From positions 1-64,000 of the forward strand of contig CAMPBO010000001.1 of NCBI GenBank assembly GCA_946638615.1: a stretch of DNA of 64,000 bases, written 5' to 3'. Below the pieces are notes generated by a model. It saw only the letters and a list, made by a program, of their open reading frames with translations. It had not been told where the DNA came from and ran no database searches. Position numbers and translations under genes: made by a program. Numbering within the stretch: position 1 is the stretch's first letter; the number at the start of each line of letters is the position of its first letter. This document shows positions 7,680 to 15,655 of this stretch, piece after piece. The stretch comes from an uncultured Candidatus Saccharibacteria bacterium (GTDB taxonomy: Bacteria; Patescibacteriota; Saccharimonadia; Saccharimonadales; Saccharimonadaceae).

Positions 7680-8552
7680 ATGGAGAAACTGCATACCCCA
7701 GTATTATTATCGGAAGTGCTAGCCAGTCTAAAACCGCATCCCGGAGAGAAATATTTAGATTTAACTGCCGGCTACGGAGGCCATGCTAGAAAAATTTTGG
7801 ATGTAACACGACAATATAAAGGTTCAGTTTTAGTTGATCGTGACGAATTCGCCATTAATTACTTAAAAAACGAATTCCCCTCAACTGTCGAACTAAAACA
7901 TACAGACTTTTATAATGCGGTGCTACAGTTAACCGAGTGTGGAAAGACTTTCGATTTAATACTCGCGGATTTTGGAGTTTCTTCTCCGCAACTAGATATG
8001 GAAGAGCGTGGGTTTTCATTTAAACACGATGCCCCACTTGATATGCGGATGGATAGACGGCAAACCTTAACCGCGAAAGATGTTATCAATAAACACAACG
8101 AAAGGGAGCTAGCAGAGATTTTTGTAAAATATGGCGAAGAAAAGCCAGGACGCGCTAAATTGCTAGCAAGAGAAATTGTACATCATCGCCCAGTCCAAAC
8201 AACTAAAGAATTGGCCGAGATTATCGCGAGCAAATCACGATATTCTAAAACCCACCCCGCTACCAAAGTTTTCCAGGCAGTTAGAATTGTAGTAAACAGC
8301 GAGCTTGAGCAAATCGAAAAAACACTCCCGCTGCTACCTAAATTACTTAATAAAAATGGCCGCCTTGGAATTATCACTTTCCATAGTTTAGAAGACCGAT
8401 TAGTTAAAGATTTTTTCAAAGAGGCAGAAAGCCACGGCGAAGAATCTGAATTGACCGTTATCACTAGAAAGCCAATTGTTGCGGAAAAAGTGGAGTTAGT
8501 TATCAACCCGCGAGCCAGAAGCGCCAAACTGCGAGTGGCAACGCGGAATTGA
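7680..8552 (+). CDS. rsmH: 16S rRNA (cytosine1402-N4)-methyltransferase RsmH
   Basis: RsmH (MraW) methylates N4 of C1402 in the 16S rRNA decoding centre with S-adenosylmethionine. Recognised by HTPVLLSEVL at the N terminus, the SAM-binding LDLTAGYGGHARKIL, ADFGVSSPQLD, DMRMD and the C-terminal TFHSLEDRLVKDFF. The length of 290 residues is close to the family norm. It heads the division/wall cluster, as in most bacteria, but mraZ is missing in front of it. The start at 7680 is chosen over an in-frame ATG at 7665 because the latter's codons form the -10 box. Confidence 0.95.
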   Translation: MEKLHTPVLLSEVLASLKPHPGEKYLDLTAGYGGHARKILDVTRQYKGSVLVDRDEFAINYLKNEFPSTVELKHTDFYNAVLQLTECGKTFDLILADFGVSSPQLDMEERGFSFKHDAPLDMRMDRRQTLTAKDVINKHNERELAEIFVKYGEEKPGRAKLLAREIVHHRPVQTTKELAEIIASKSRYSKTHPATKVFQAVRIVVNSELEQIEKTLPLLPKLLNKNGRLGIITFHSLEDRLVKDFFKEAESHGEESELTVITRKPIVAEKVELVINPRARSAKLRVATRN

Positions 8553-8585
8553 TAAAACAAAAACAATAAACAAAAAGGAGGCAAT

Positions 8586-8651
8586 ATGCCAAAACAAATA
8601 TTAGTTGCGAACAAATCTCGCAAGCAAACCGTCAAGGTTAATTTTCGCTAA
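8586..8651 (+). CDS. 21-residue peptide ORF between rsmH and ftsL
   Basis: The ATG at 8586 follows a perfect AAAGGAGG Shine-Dalgarno sequence. The ORF encodes a basic peptide starting MPKQILVANKSRKQ and ending KVNFR. No family is recognised. It sits 33 bases after rsmH and directly ahead of a run of strong hairpins, an arrangement typical of a leader peptide that controls downstream RNA folding or ftsL expression. It could also be a genuine small protein. The good SD is the main evidence of translation. Confidence 0.5.
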   Translation: MPKQILVANKSRKQTVKVNFR

Positions 8652-8654
8652 AAC

Positions 8655-8797
8655 CGGGCGGCTCTGCCGCCTGACATGGACCAGAGTGTGGTCCGCCAAA
8701 AACCAAAAGAGTTCACACGGAGAGTGTGAAAATGTATGACCTACCGGGAGAGCCTCTTTAGCTTACTTATAGCTCTGGCTAAAGAGGTCCCCGGACT
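8655..8797 (+). ncRNA. Chain of four strong RNA hairpins upstream of ftsL
   Basis: Successive stems: GGGCGGC/GCCGCC (about 8657-8675), GGACCA/TGGTCC (about 8679-8696), TTCACAC/GTGTGAA (about 8712-8730), and a long compound stem CCGGGAGA-GCCTCTTTAGC...GCTAAAGAGG-TCCCCGG (about 8743-8796). No U-run follows, so it does not look like a terminator. The region is GC-rich compared with its surroundings. It may be a structured intergenic element of the dcw mRNA or a processed RNA. No known Rfam-type core (RNase P, tmRNA, SRP, 6S) is seen. Confidence 0.5.
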
Positions 8798-8836
8798 AAG
8801 AAAAACAAAAACAAATAAGTATCAAGCGAGGAAAAA

Positions 8837-9190
8837 ATGATCAATCAAACTACCTACGTCACGAGACGAGAAGCATTCGGAGGAAATAGTTTTGCTCGTA
8901 ATCGTAACACTGTCCGTCACACTAAGAAGAGTCTTGGCTCAATTTCTCAAATCGTTATTGTAAGTATGCTTACTTTAGTTTTTGGTTTAATTTATGTTGC
9001 TGAGGGGACCAAAGCTACTGGTTTTGATTATGAATTATCAAGTGTCGAATCTGAAATTTCAGAAATGAGTGCCAAAAAAGATGACCTTGCTGTCGAGAAA
9101 GCTCGTCTCACCTCTGTTGCTGCTGCCAAGAATAGTACGGTTGCCGCTGTCATGGAAGACGCTACGGTTACTGGCTATGTTGCAGAATAA
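8837..9190 (+). CDS. ftsL: FtsL-like division protein
   Basis: A 117-residue bitopic protein: basic cytoplasmic N terminus to about residue 37, one membrane segment about 38-58 (IVIVSMLTLVFGLIYVAEG), then a coiled coil rich in Glu, Ser and Lys. Size, topology and position between rsmH and the class B penicillin-binding protein are those of FtsL, the FtsQLB subunit that activates FtsWI. Sequence alone is weakly conserved, so the name rests mainly on context. The ATG at 8837 follows GCGAGGAAA. Its 3' end overlaps the next gene by 14 bases. Confidence 0.65.
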   Translation: MINQTTYVTRREAFGGNSFARNRNTVRHTKKSLGSISQIVIVSMLTLVFGLIYVAEGTKATGFDYELSSVESEISEMSAKKDDLAVEKARLTSVAAAKNSTVAAVMEDATVTGYVAE

Positions 9191-10928
9191 AATTGAAAAT
9201 CATCGTTTCAAAATTTTAAGAGGAGTTATTTTTGCCACACTAGCTATTATTCTAGTGCGGCTATTTTTTATTCAAATTATTGAACACGGTGATTGGGTAT
9301 CAAAGGCCGAAAAACAACATACTTTGCTAGAAACAATTACCGCAAAGCGTGGCGAAATTTACATGATGGATCATGGCGAACCTGTTGCTGTTGTTTTAAA
9401 CCAAACTACTTACCAAGTCATAATCGATCCAACTGTTACTAAAAAAGAAGACGTCGAAAAAGTTATAAATACATTTGTGAAAGATTATGTTGTTGTAGAC
9501 CTTGATGAGGTTTACAAAAAAGAGGGGCTCAGATACTCAATCGTTGCCAGAAACGTGCCTCATTCTGTTGCCGAGGAAATTGTTAAAGCTGAAGTGCCAG
9601 CTATTTGGCTCAAAAAAACCAATCAGCGCGTGTACCCCGAAAGTGAACTTGCCGCAAATGCTCTCGGTTTTGTTAACGCTGATGGTATTGGTCAATATGG
9701 TATCGAAGGGGCATTGAACGATATTTTGTCAGGTAAAGATGGGCTCTTAAAAACCACCGCTGATATTAATAAAGTCGCTCTCTCTATTGGGAACGATAAT
9801 ATTAAAATTCCTGCTGAAGATGGAAAAAACATCGTTCTTTCTATTGATCGCGGTTTTGAGCGTGGCATTGAAGAGATTACTAGCGCCGCTTTGGCGGAAA
9901 GCGCAGCTACTAATGCCGCTGTCCTCGCTATGAATCCAAATACTGGTGAAATTCTGGCTATGGCTAATCTTCCTAGTTACAACCCAGGTAATTATGGTAA
10001 CGTAAAAGACGCCTCGGCTTATATTAATTACACTACTGAAGTTCCTTATGAACCAGCTTCAGTTTGTAAAAGTTTTACATTTTCTGCCGCCATCAACGAA
10101 GGCAAAATGACACCAGACACCACCTACACTAATCGTGGCTATGAAATTATCGACAACAAACCTATCAATAACGCCGAAAAAAGAGCCTCTTTGAACGGCA
10201 CTATTGATATGCGCACTGCTCTTTATTGGTCGCTCAATACTGGCTCAATTCATGCTCTCAAACTACTTGGTGATAGTACTAATGAAATTACCGTCTCCGC
10301 TCGCGAAAAGCTCTATGACTATTATTATAATAAATTTCGACTCGGTCAATCCACGGGAATTGAGTTATATGAATCTAAAGGATTTATCTGGGAGCCAAAC
10401 GCAGAAACTTACGGTCTTAATGCTGCTTATGCTAATATGACTTTTGGTCAAAATCTAAATCTCACCATGGTACAGGTCGCTTCCGCTTTTTCCGCCGTGG
10501 TTAACGGCGGTACCTATCATAATCCTACGATAGTGAAAGGCGCTCTCGAAGGAAATAAAATTACACCTCTATCAACAGAATCTGTAGCAGATAAAATTCT
10601 TACAGATGAAACCAGTGCTACTATGCGTGATCTCTTAGTTAACAATCGCAAGAACAAGGTTCTTCGAGGGATTGACCGTTCTGGTTATTCCATTGGTGGC
10701 AAAACTGGTACTGCTCAAGCTATCAAAGACGGGGCTTACACTATGAACGAGTTTATTGGTTCGTATGCTGGGTTCGTAGGGACTGCGGGGGAGTTGCCAA
10801 AAATTGTAATAATGGTTAAAATGTGGGGAGAGGGACAACATATTGAAGGGAACAAGGACCCAATGTCTCTGTTTGATTCGCTTTCAAATTATGCAATCGA
10901 CTATTTTAAAATTAAACCAGGAGTTTAA
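9177..10928 (+). CDS. ftsI: Class B penicillin-binding protein (FtsI type)
   Basis: A monofunctional transpeptidase that cross-links peptidoglycan at the septum. It has 583 residues: short cytoplasmic tail, membrane segment at about 16-34, dimerisation domain with AKRGEIYMMD, transpeptidase domain with SVCK (295-298, nucleophile Ser in EPASVCK), SLN (352-354) and KTG (509-511). The usual EPGS before the active site reads EPAS. A longer frame exists upstream, but it runs through ftsL; the ATG at 9177 overlaps the ftsL end and suggests translational coupling. It is paired with ftsW downstream. Confidence 0.9.
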   Translation: MLQNKIENHRFKILRGVIFATLAIILVRLFFIQIIEHGDWVSKAEKQHTLLETITAKRGEIYMMDHGEPVAVVLNQTTYQVIIDPTVTKKEDVEKVINTFVKDYVVVDLDEVYKKEGLRYSIVARNVPHSVAEEIVKAEVPAIWLKKTNQRVYPESELAANALGFVNADGIGQYGIEGALNDILSGKDGLLKTTADINKVALSIGNDNIKIPAEDGKNIVLSIDRGFERGIEEITSAALAESAATNAAVLAMNPNTGEILAMANLPSYNPGNYGNVKDASAYINYTTEVPYEPASVCKSFTFSAAINEGKMTPDTTYTNRGYEIIDNKPINNAEKRASLNGTIDMRTALYWSLNTGSIHALKLLGDSTNEITVSAREKLYDYYYNKFRLGQSTGIELYESKGFIWEPNAETYGLNAAYANMTFGQNLNLTMVQVASAFSAVVNGGTYHNPTIVKGALEGNKITPLSTESVADKILTDETSATMRDLLVNNRKNKVLRGIDRSGYSIGGKTGTAQAIKDGAYTMNEFIGSYAGFVGTAGELPKIVIMVKMWGEGQHIEGNKDPMSLFDSLSNYAIDYFKIKPGV

Positions 10929-10933
10929 AATTA

Positions 10934-11956
10934 ATGAGCATTAACGACGAAATTTTTTATGGATTATTACTAGCTTTAGCTGGGTTCCTTTTTTCGATGG
11001 CTTTAACGCCATTTTATACACATTTTGCTTATAAATATAAGTTTTGGAAAAAACAGAAGAAAACTACTGTAGACGGTAAAGCGCTCCCTATCATGTCAAA
11101 ACTTCATGCACATAAATTCAAACATGTTTTTCCAACCATGGCTGGGCTTATTGGAGTTATTGCCGTCACGGCTGTTACCTGGATCTTTAATTTGGATCGT
11201 GGCCAAACTTGGCTACCACTTGTCGGTTTTCTTGGTGGCGCCCTGGTGGGCGTGATCGATGATGTTATCAATATATTTGGCTCAGGCCGAGGTGCAGCAG
11301 GGCTTCGAGGTCCAGTTAAATTTTTTCTAATCACCGTTGTGGGCGTAGCTTTAGGATGGTTTTTTGCCGTTAAACTTGGCTGGACTAGCATCCTTGTTCC
11401 ATTTTTTGGTAATTTCGAGATTGGCATAGTCGCTATGATTATTATTTTTGCCTTTGCAGTTGTTGCAACTTCTAATGCGGTTAATATTACCGATGGTCTT
11501 GATGGGCTCTCTGGGGGGCTTTCGATTATGGCTTATGGTGCTTTTGGTGTTATCGCGCTTTTTCAGGGCAATATGTTGCTGTTTGGATTTTGTATGACGG
11601 TAATTGGTTGGCTCCTATCATACGTTTGGTTCAATGTCCCGCCTGCTCGTTTTATGATGGGGGATACTGGCTCTTTTGCTCTTGGTGCTGGGCTTGGCGT
11701 AGTAGCTATGATGACAAACTCATTTCTCTTGCTTCCAATTATTTGTCTCCCAGCGGTTATTGAGACAGGCTCTAGTCTTATTCAGCTAATTTCTAAAAAA
11801 TTCTTTCACAAAAAAGTTTTTATTTCGGCTCCACTACATCATCATCTTGAGGCTTTAGGTTGGGGAGAAGCTAAAGTTGTTATGAGATTTTGGATTATTG
11901 CTGGTGTTTGCGCTATTGTAGGTGTCTTTATTGCTGCTACTGGAGGCGCAATCTAA
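10934..11956 (+). CDS. mraY: Phospho-N-acetylmuramoyl-pentapeptide transferase
   Basis: MraY makes lipid I from UDP-MurNAc-pentapeptide and undecaprenyl phosphate in the membrane. The 340-residue polytopic protein has the family motifs: GVIDDVINI (Asp pair), NITDGLDGLSGG, GDTGSFALGAGL and the histidine motif LHHHLEALGWGEAKVVMRFW near the C terminus. Ten or so membrane segments are visible. It follows ftsI by five bases and abuts ftsW (stop at 11956, next start 11957). The full lipid II route would need the MurA-F enzymes, of which none is in this cluster. Confidence 0.95.
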   Translation: MSINDEIFYGLLLALAGFLFSMALTPFYTHFAYKYKFWKKQKKTTVDGKALPIMSKLHAHKFKHVFPTMAGLIGVIAVTAVTWIFNLDRGQTWLPLVGFLGGALVGVIDDVINIFGSGRGAAGLRGPVKFFLITVVGVALGWFFAVKLGWTSILVPFFGNFEIGIVAMIIIFAFAVVATSNAVNITDGLDGLSGGLSIMAYGAFGVIALFQGNMLLFGFCMTVIGWLLSYVWFNVPPARFMMGDTGSFALGAGLGVVAMMTNSFLLLPIICLPAVIETGSSLIQLISKKFFHKKVFISAPLHHHLEALGWGEAKVVMRFWIIAGVCAIVGVFIAATGGAI

Positions 11957-13189
11957 ATGGCTACTCGTAAACATAAGTCAGATTTGGTGATTCTGTTCTC
12001 AACACTCGGTCTTATGGCACTGGGCCTTATCGTGATTTATGCGATTGGGCCAATGCGTGCAAATGTCTTAAATAATACTTATGGCGCTAGTTATGACTCG
12101 AATTACTTTTTTTTAAATCAACTACGTTCGGTGGCTTTATCCTTGATTGTTTTTTTTGCCGCTTTCAAGTGGATTCCATACAAATATATTAAAAAATTTG
12201 CTAAGCCTATTATGATCGCCGCACTCATTATGTCAGCCTTACTTTGGGTGCTGGCTTTAGCGGGTTCTAGTTTAGCTAAATGTGAACTTGGTGAATGTCG
12301 ATGGTTCAACTTTGGACCTGTCAGTTTTCAACCAGCCGAATTCTTGAAACTTGCTCTAGTCGTTTATCTTGCTGATTTTCTTGCTCGTAAAAAAGAGGAA
12401 GGGAATATTGGAAAATGGAAAGAATTTTGGTTGCCGTTGCTTGTTGTTTGCGGCTTGTCGTTATTTTTAGTGGTCATTGCTCAGGGCGATCTCGGTACTG
12501 GTGTTGCGCTTATTGCAATTATTTTTAGTACTCTATTTGTTGTTGGTGTCCCCACCAAACAATACCTTATTATGTTGGCTTTAGTCTTAACAGTTGCTAC
12601 TCTGGCGGTTATTACTTCCAGTCATCGAATGGAACGTGTCGATGCTTGGCTTACTACGCTTTCAGGAGGCGAAAGTACAGACTCTACTTATCATATTGAT
12701 AATGCCATGCTTGCAATTGGTGTTGGGGGATTTTTCGGTGTTGGTATAGGTAATTCTGTTCAAGCAACTGGTTATTTGCCAGAATCAATCAATGATTCTG
12801 TCTTTGCTATCATGGGTGAAACATTTGGGTTTGTTGGTCTTTTTTTGGTTATTTTGGTGTTTGGCGCGCTTCTCGTACGTATTCTTAAGACTGCCGAAAG
12901 AACTCCTGAACTTCAAGAGCGTTTATTTGTAGGCGGAGTTTTTGCGTGGACTCTTGCTCAAGTAGTAGTTAATATCATGGCTATGACTAGTCTTGTGCCA
13001 GTCACAGGGATTACTTTACCGCTCCTTTCTTATGGTGGTACAAGTATGATCTTTTTAGCTTTTGCTATGGGCTTAGTTTTGCAACTTTCGTGTTATACTA
13101 GTAGAGAGGTAGATATAGAAAATGAAAATACTAGTAGTCGGCGGGGGGTCAGGAGGACACATTACTCCAGCCGTCGCCGTCGTTCGTGA
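11957..13189 (+). CDS. ftsW: FtsW/RodA-family SEDS peptidoglycan polymerase
   Basis: SEDS glycosyltransferases polymerise lipid II and work with a class B penicillin-binding protein, here the ftsI product two genes upstream. The 410-residue protein has about ten membrane segments and the SEDS signatures FQPAEFLKLALVVYLADFLA, GDLGTGVALIA and PVTGITLPLLSYGGTSM. The C-terminal tail is hydrophilic and very basic (Arg-rich), encoded by 68 bases that also encode the start of murG in another frame. The long overlap may explain the unusual Arg/Ser composition of the tail. Confidence 0.92.
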   Translation: MATRKHKSDLVILFSTLGLMALGLIVIYAIGPMRANVLNNTYGASYDSNYFFLNQLRSVALSLIVFFAAFKWIPYKYIKKFAKPIMIAALIMSALLWVLALAGSSLAKCELGECRWFNFGPVSFQPAEFLKLALVVYLADFLARKKEEGNIGKWKEFWLPLLVVCGLSLFLVVIAQGDLGTGVALIAIIFSTLFVVGVPTKQYLIMLALVLTVATLAVITSSHRMERVDAWLTTLSGGESTDSTYHIDNAMLAIGVGGFFGVGIGNSVQATGYLPESINDSVFAIMGETFGFVGLFLVILVFGALLVRILKTAERTPELQERLFVGGVFAWTLAQVVVNIMAMTSLVPVTGITLPLLSYGGTSMIFLAFAMGLVLQLSCYTSREVDIENENTSSRRGVRRTHYSSRRRRS

Positions 13190-14345
13190 AATTCTAAAAG
13201 AGAAGCCCCGTACTGGGATAGAATTTTGGACCGACTTTAAATATTACAAGAACGTTACTAAACTTACAACCGAAATAGGTGTTGCATGGGGTGAAAAAGC
13301 TTTTCGGAAAACTCCATACATTCGTGTTCGTCGATTACCGGCTGGTAAATTTCATCGTTACGCGAACTGGACTTTCAAGGATTATTTTGTTAATTTTGAC
13401 ACAACTCTAAAAGATCTTATTTTTGGTAATATTTTTGGCTTTTTTGGCTTTTTTGCGGGGATTTTTACTAGCTTTTTCCGTTTATTATCTAAAAGCACTC
13501 GCCCAAATGTTATTTTCTTGAAGGGGGGCTATGTTTGTCTGCCAGTTGGGCTTATTGCTCGTTTTTTTAAAATTCCTTATATAATTCACGAATCTGATGC
13601 TATTGCTGGCCTTGCTAATCGGATTTTAATGAGCAAAGCACGCAAAGTTGCTTTCGGTATGCCTCTTTCCGATGATGTCACTACTGCTCATCCAAATTAT
13701 GTTTGGACTGGTATACCGGTCAGCCCCGAATTTAAAGAGGTGACGCCTACTCGTCAGCTCTCTCTTAAAAAAGCTTTTTCTTTTAATCCTGAAAAACCTT
13801 TGGTCGTTATAACTGGAGGCTCTCAAGGTTCCAAGAATCTCAATGAGGCCATTCGCACAATTCTTCCAGAACTAATTAAATTCACATCCGTAGGTTTAGT
13901 TGCTGGGCGTAAACATTATGAAGATATGGTAGATCTTAAGAAGTATGAAAATTGGGATAAAGCTAGTCTTGATTCTAATTTCCGTATGTGGGAATTTAAC
14001 ACTACAATGGATGAACTTCTTGGTGCTGCAGATGTAATCGTTTCGCGTGCTGGTGCTACTACAATCGCCGAAATGGCCGCCCTCAAAAAGGCTACGATTC
14101 TTGTTCCGTTCGAACGTTTGCCTGGTGGACATCAGGTCAAAAACGCCGAACGGCTCGAAGCCGCCCATGCCGCAGTGGTTATTAAAGATTCCGAAATGAT
14201 GAAAGAACCTAGTAAACTTTTAGAAGCCATTCGTCACTTAGTAAAAAGCTCCCGTGAACGCGCCAATATGGCCGATCGTCTGCACGATGAGGCTCGTGCT
14301 GACGCAGCAAAACGTCTTGCAGATATTATTTTAGAGGAGGCATGA
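13122..14345 (+). CDS. murG: MurG-type UDP-GlcNAc:lipid I transferase
   Basis: MurG adds GlcNAc to lipid I to give lipid II on the inner face of the membrane. Visible: N-terminal MKILVVGGGSGGHITPAVAV (G loop), HESDAIAGLANRIL, ITGGSQGSKNLNEAI, and the UDP-GlcNAc motif SRAGATTIAEMAALKKATILVPF. It has 407 residues, somewhat longer than E. coli MurG (355); the extra length is mainly a hydrophobic insertion near residue 95-125 (FGFFAGIFTSFFRLL) that could help membrane docking. The start overlaps the end of ftsW by 68 bases; the glycine-loop motif fixes it. Confidence 0.93.
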   Translation: MKILVVGGGSGGHITPAVAVVREILKEKPRTGIEFWTDFKYYKNVTKLTTEIGVAWGEKAFRKTPYIRVRRLPAGKFHRYANWTFKDYFVNFDTTLKDLIFGNIFGFFGFFAGIFTSFFRLLSKSTRPNVIFLKGGYVCLPVGLIARFFKIPYIIHESDAIAGLANRILMSKARKVAFGMPLSDDVTTAHPNYVWTGIPVSPEFKEVTPTRQLSLKKAFSFNPEKPLVVITGGSQGSKNLNEAIRTILPELIKFTSVGLVAGRKHYEDMVDLKKYENWDKASLDSNFRMWEFNTTMDELLGAADVIVSRAGATTIAEMAALKKATILVPFERLPGGHQVKNAERLEAAHAAVVIKDSEMMKEPSKLLEAIRHLVKSSRERANMADRLHDEARADAAKRLADIILEEA

Positions 14346-14346
14346 G

Positions 14347-15015
14347 ATGATAAAACGTGGGCGGGTAACAGCTTCAAATAAAGCTTTCTATAAAAAGCCA
14401 AGTGACGAAAATGGGGTTGGCACTATTCGTCCAGAATTAGTTCGTCGCAAGCTTAATCGTAAATCGCCCCTCAAAACTGGTCGTACTATTGCCGAAAAAA
14501 GGGAACATCTCGAAACTGCTAATGAACGTGCCGCTGCTCGTAGTAAGGACAAACGAAGGAGAGCCTACCGTATTATTTTTACAATTATGGGTTTTGTTCT
14601 TATTGTCGTAATTTTGTTAGGGCTCTATTTTACTTTTCGTAATGCCGAGCTCGAACTTGCTGTTATAAACTCTGGGGATCAGTCTTCAAGACCTACCATT
14701 GAAATTATCGACGAAGAATCTACTTCAATCGGAGGTCATCTTAGTGCGCGGATGGTTGAATTTATCAATCAATTGTCAGATGGCCTTCGCGAATTTGGTC
14801 TAGTTCCAGTTAAAGCCGTTATTCCAGCCACCTCGATTCGCCAAGTCAACTTTTATCTCGATGGTTATACTGGATTTATCAAAACTACCATTGATCGCGG
14901 GGCTGGTGTAACCGCTGAAGATATAAAACGATTGCTTAGCTATCTTGAAGAGCAGGGGATTATTGATTTTGAATATCTCGATGTTCGTCTTGATGGTAAG
15001 GCTTATTATAAATAA
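14347..15015 (+). CDS. ftsQ: FtsQ-like division protein
   Basis: A 222-residue bitopic protein: basic N-terminal cytoplasmic region (about 1-75), one membrane helix (about 76-99), and a periplasmic/extracellular part ending QGIIDFEYLDVRLDGKAYYK, the typical end of FtsQ/DivIB (strand pairing with FtsB). No clear POTRA domain is visible, so the protein is shorter than standard FtsQ. Position at the end of the dcw cluster supports the assignment. The SD GAGGAGG is within the last codons of murG and the start is one base past its TGA. Confidence 0.75.
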   Translation: MIKRGRVTASNKAFYKKPSDENGVGTIRPELVRRKLNRKSPLKTGRTIAEKREHLETANERAAARSKDKRRRAYRIIFTIMGFVLIVVILLGLYFTFRNAELELAVINSGDQSSRPTIEIIDEESTSIGGHLSARMVEFINQLSDGLREFGLVPVKAVIPATSIRQVNFYLDGYTGFIKTTIDRGAGVTAEDIKRLLSYLEEQGIIDFEYLDVRLDGKAYYK

Positions 15016-15607
15016 TCAGTAAATAAGAGGGAATCGGATGAAAATAAGGAACTTCCCAGCTTTTTATAATGCTAATTCTCTTCTCTTCTGTTCGGTTTTT
15101 GTTCTATAAAAAATAAGTTTCGTAAATATAAAATCGCGTAAATTTTTTTAAAACACAGAGAAAAACTTTAAAAAGGGAAATAAAAACGGGGAAATGTCAA
15201 ATTTATAAAAATCTCCAAAATCCGAAATTTAGCAAAATTAATGAAATTAGGGTTCGATGAGGATTAACTTAAAAAGTAATTTCATCAGGCGTTTCTATGA
15301 ATGTTAATTATTAGACTTCTGGGTATCATTCATATATGTAGTAATTTTGCGAACCGAGGGATTGGTGCGACGACGCTACTCCTCCTTAAAATCGAACGCT
15401 ACTTCTTTAGAATCAATTACTGGGGTTTTACGGTAAGAGTAAGAATATAATACATCATTATAGTCATTTTCCAGGTTTATAGCATTATTCTATCCTAGAA
15501 TACGATAACTTAAGCGTCTTAGATCTAAAGTGATTATGTCTTAAAATCTATATTGTGCGACATTAAACTTATGTTTGGGCTTGGACCAATTTGTCCTCGT
15601 TTTATTA
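15016..15607. other. Gene-free convergent junction
   Basis: About 590 bases between plus-strand ftsQ and the minus-strand VirD4-like gene with no credible ORF. The left half is very A-rich. A 9-bp inverted repeat ATGAAATTA/TAATTTCAT spans 15241-15285. A TATAAT at 15446-15451 with the hairpin at 15608-15634 could bound a plus-strand RNA of about 180 nt; I cannot match it to a known family. A small palindrome TTCTA-TCC-TAGAA lies at about 15487. Confidence 0.4.
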
Positions 15608-15634
15608 AAAAGTCGGACTTTTGATCCGACTTTT
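15608..15634. terminator. Convergent terminator
   Basis: AAAAGTCGGA and TCCGACTTTT form a 10-bp stem with a 7-base loop. On the minus strand TTTTT follows, 21 bases past the stop of the VirD4-like gene. On the plus strand TTTT closes the stem. Confidence 0.8.
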
Positions 15635-15655
15635 GGGAGGTTTCATTTTTCTCTT

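Noticed and set aside
9069-9176. N-terminal extension of ftsI upstream of 9177
   Set aside because: It lies wholly within ftsL in another frame, and the family N terminus begins just before the membrane helix.
15446-15634. 6S RNA or other plus-strand ncRNA at the convergent junction
   Set aside because: A -10 and a hairpin bound about 180 bases, but no long central-bubble hairpin forms and no conserved sequence is seen. Only noted in the gap description.
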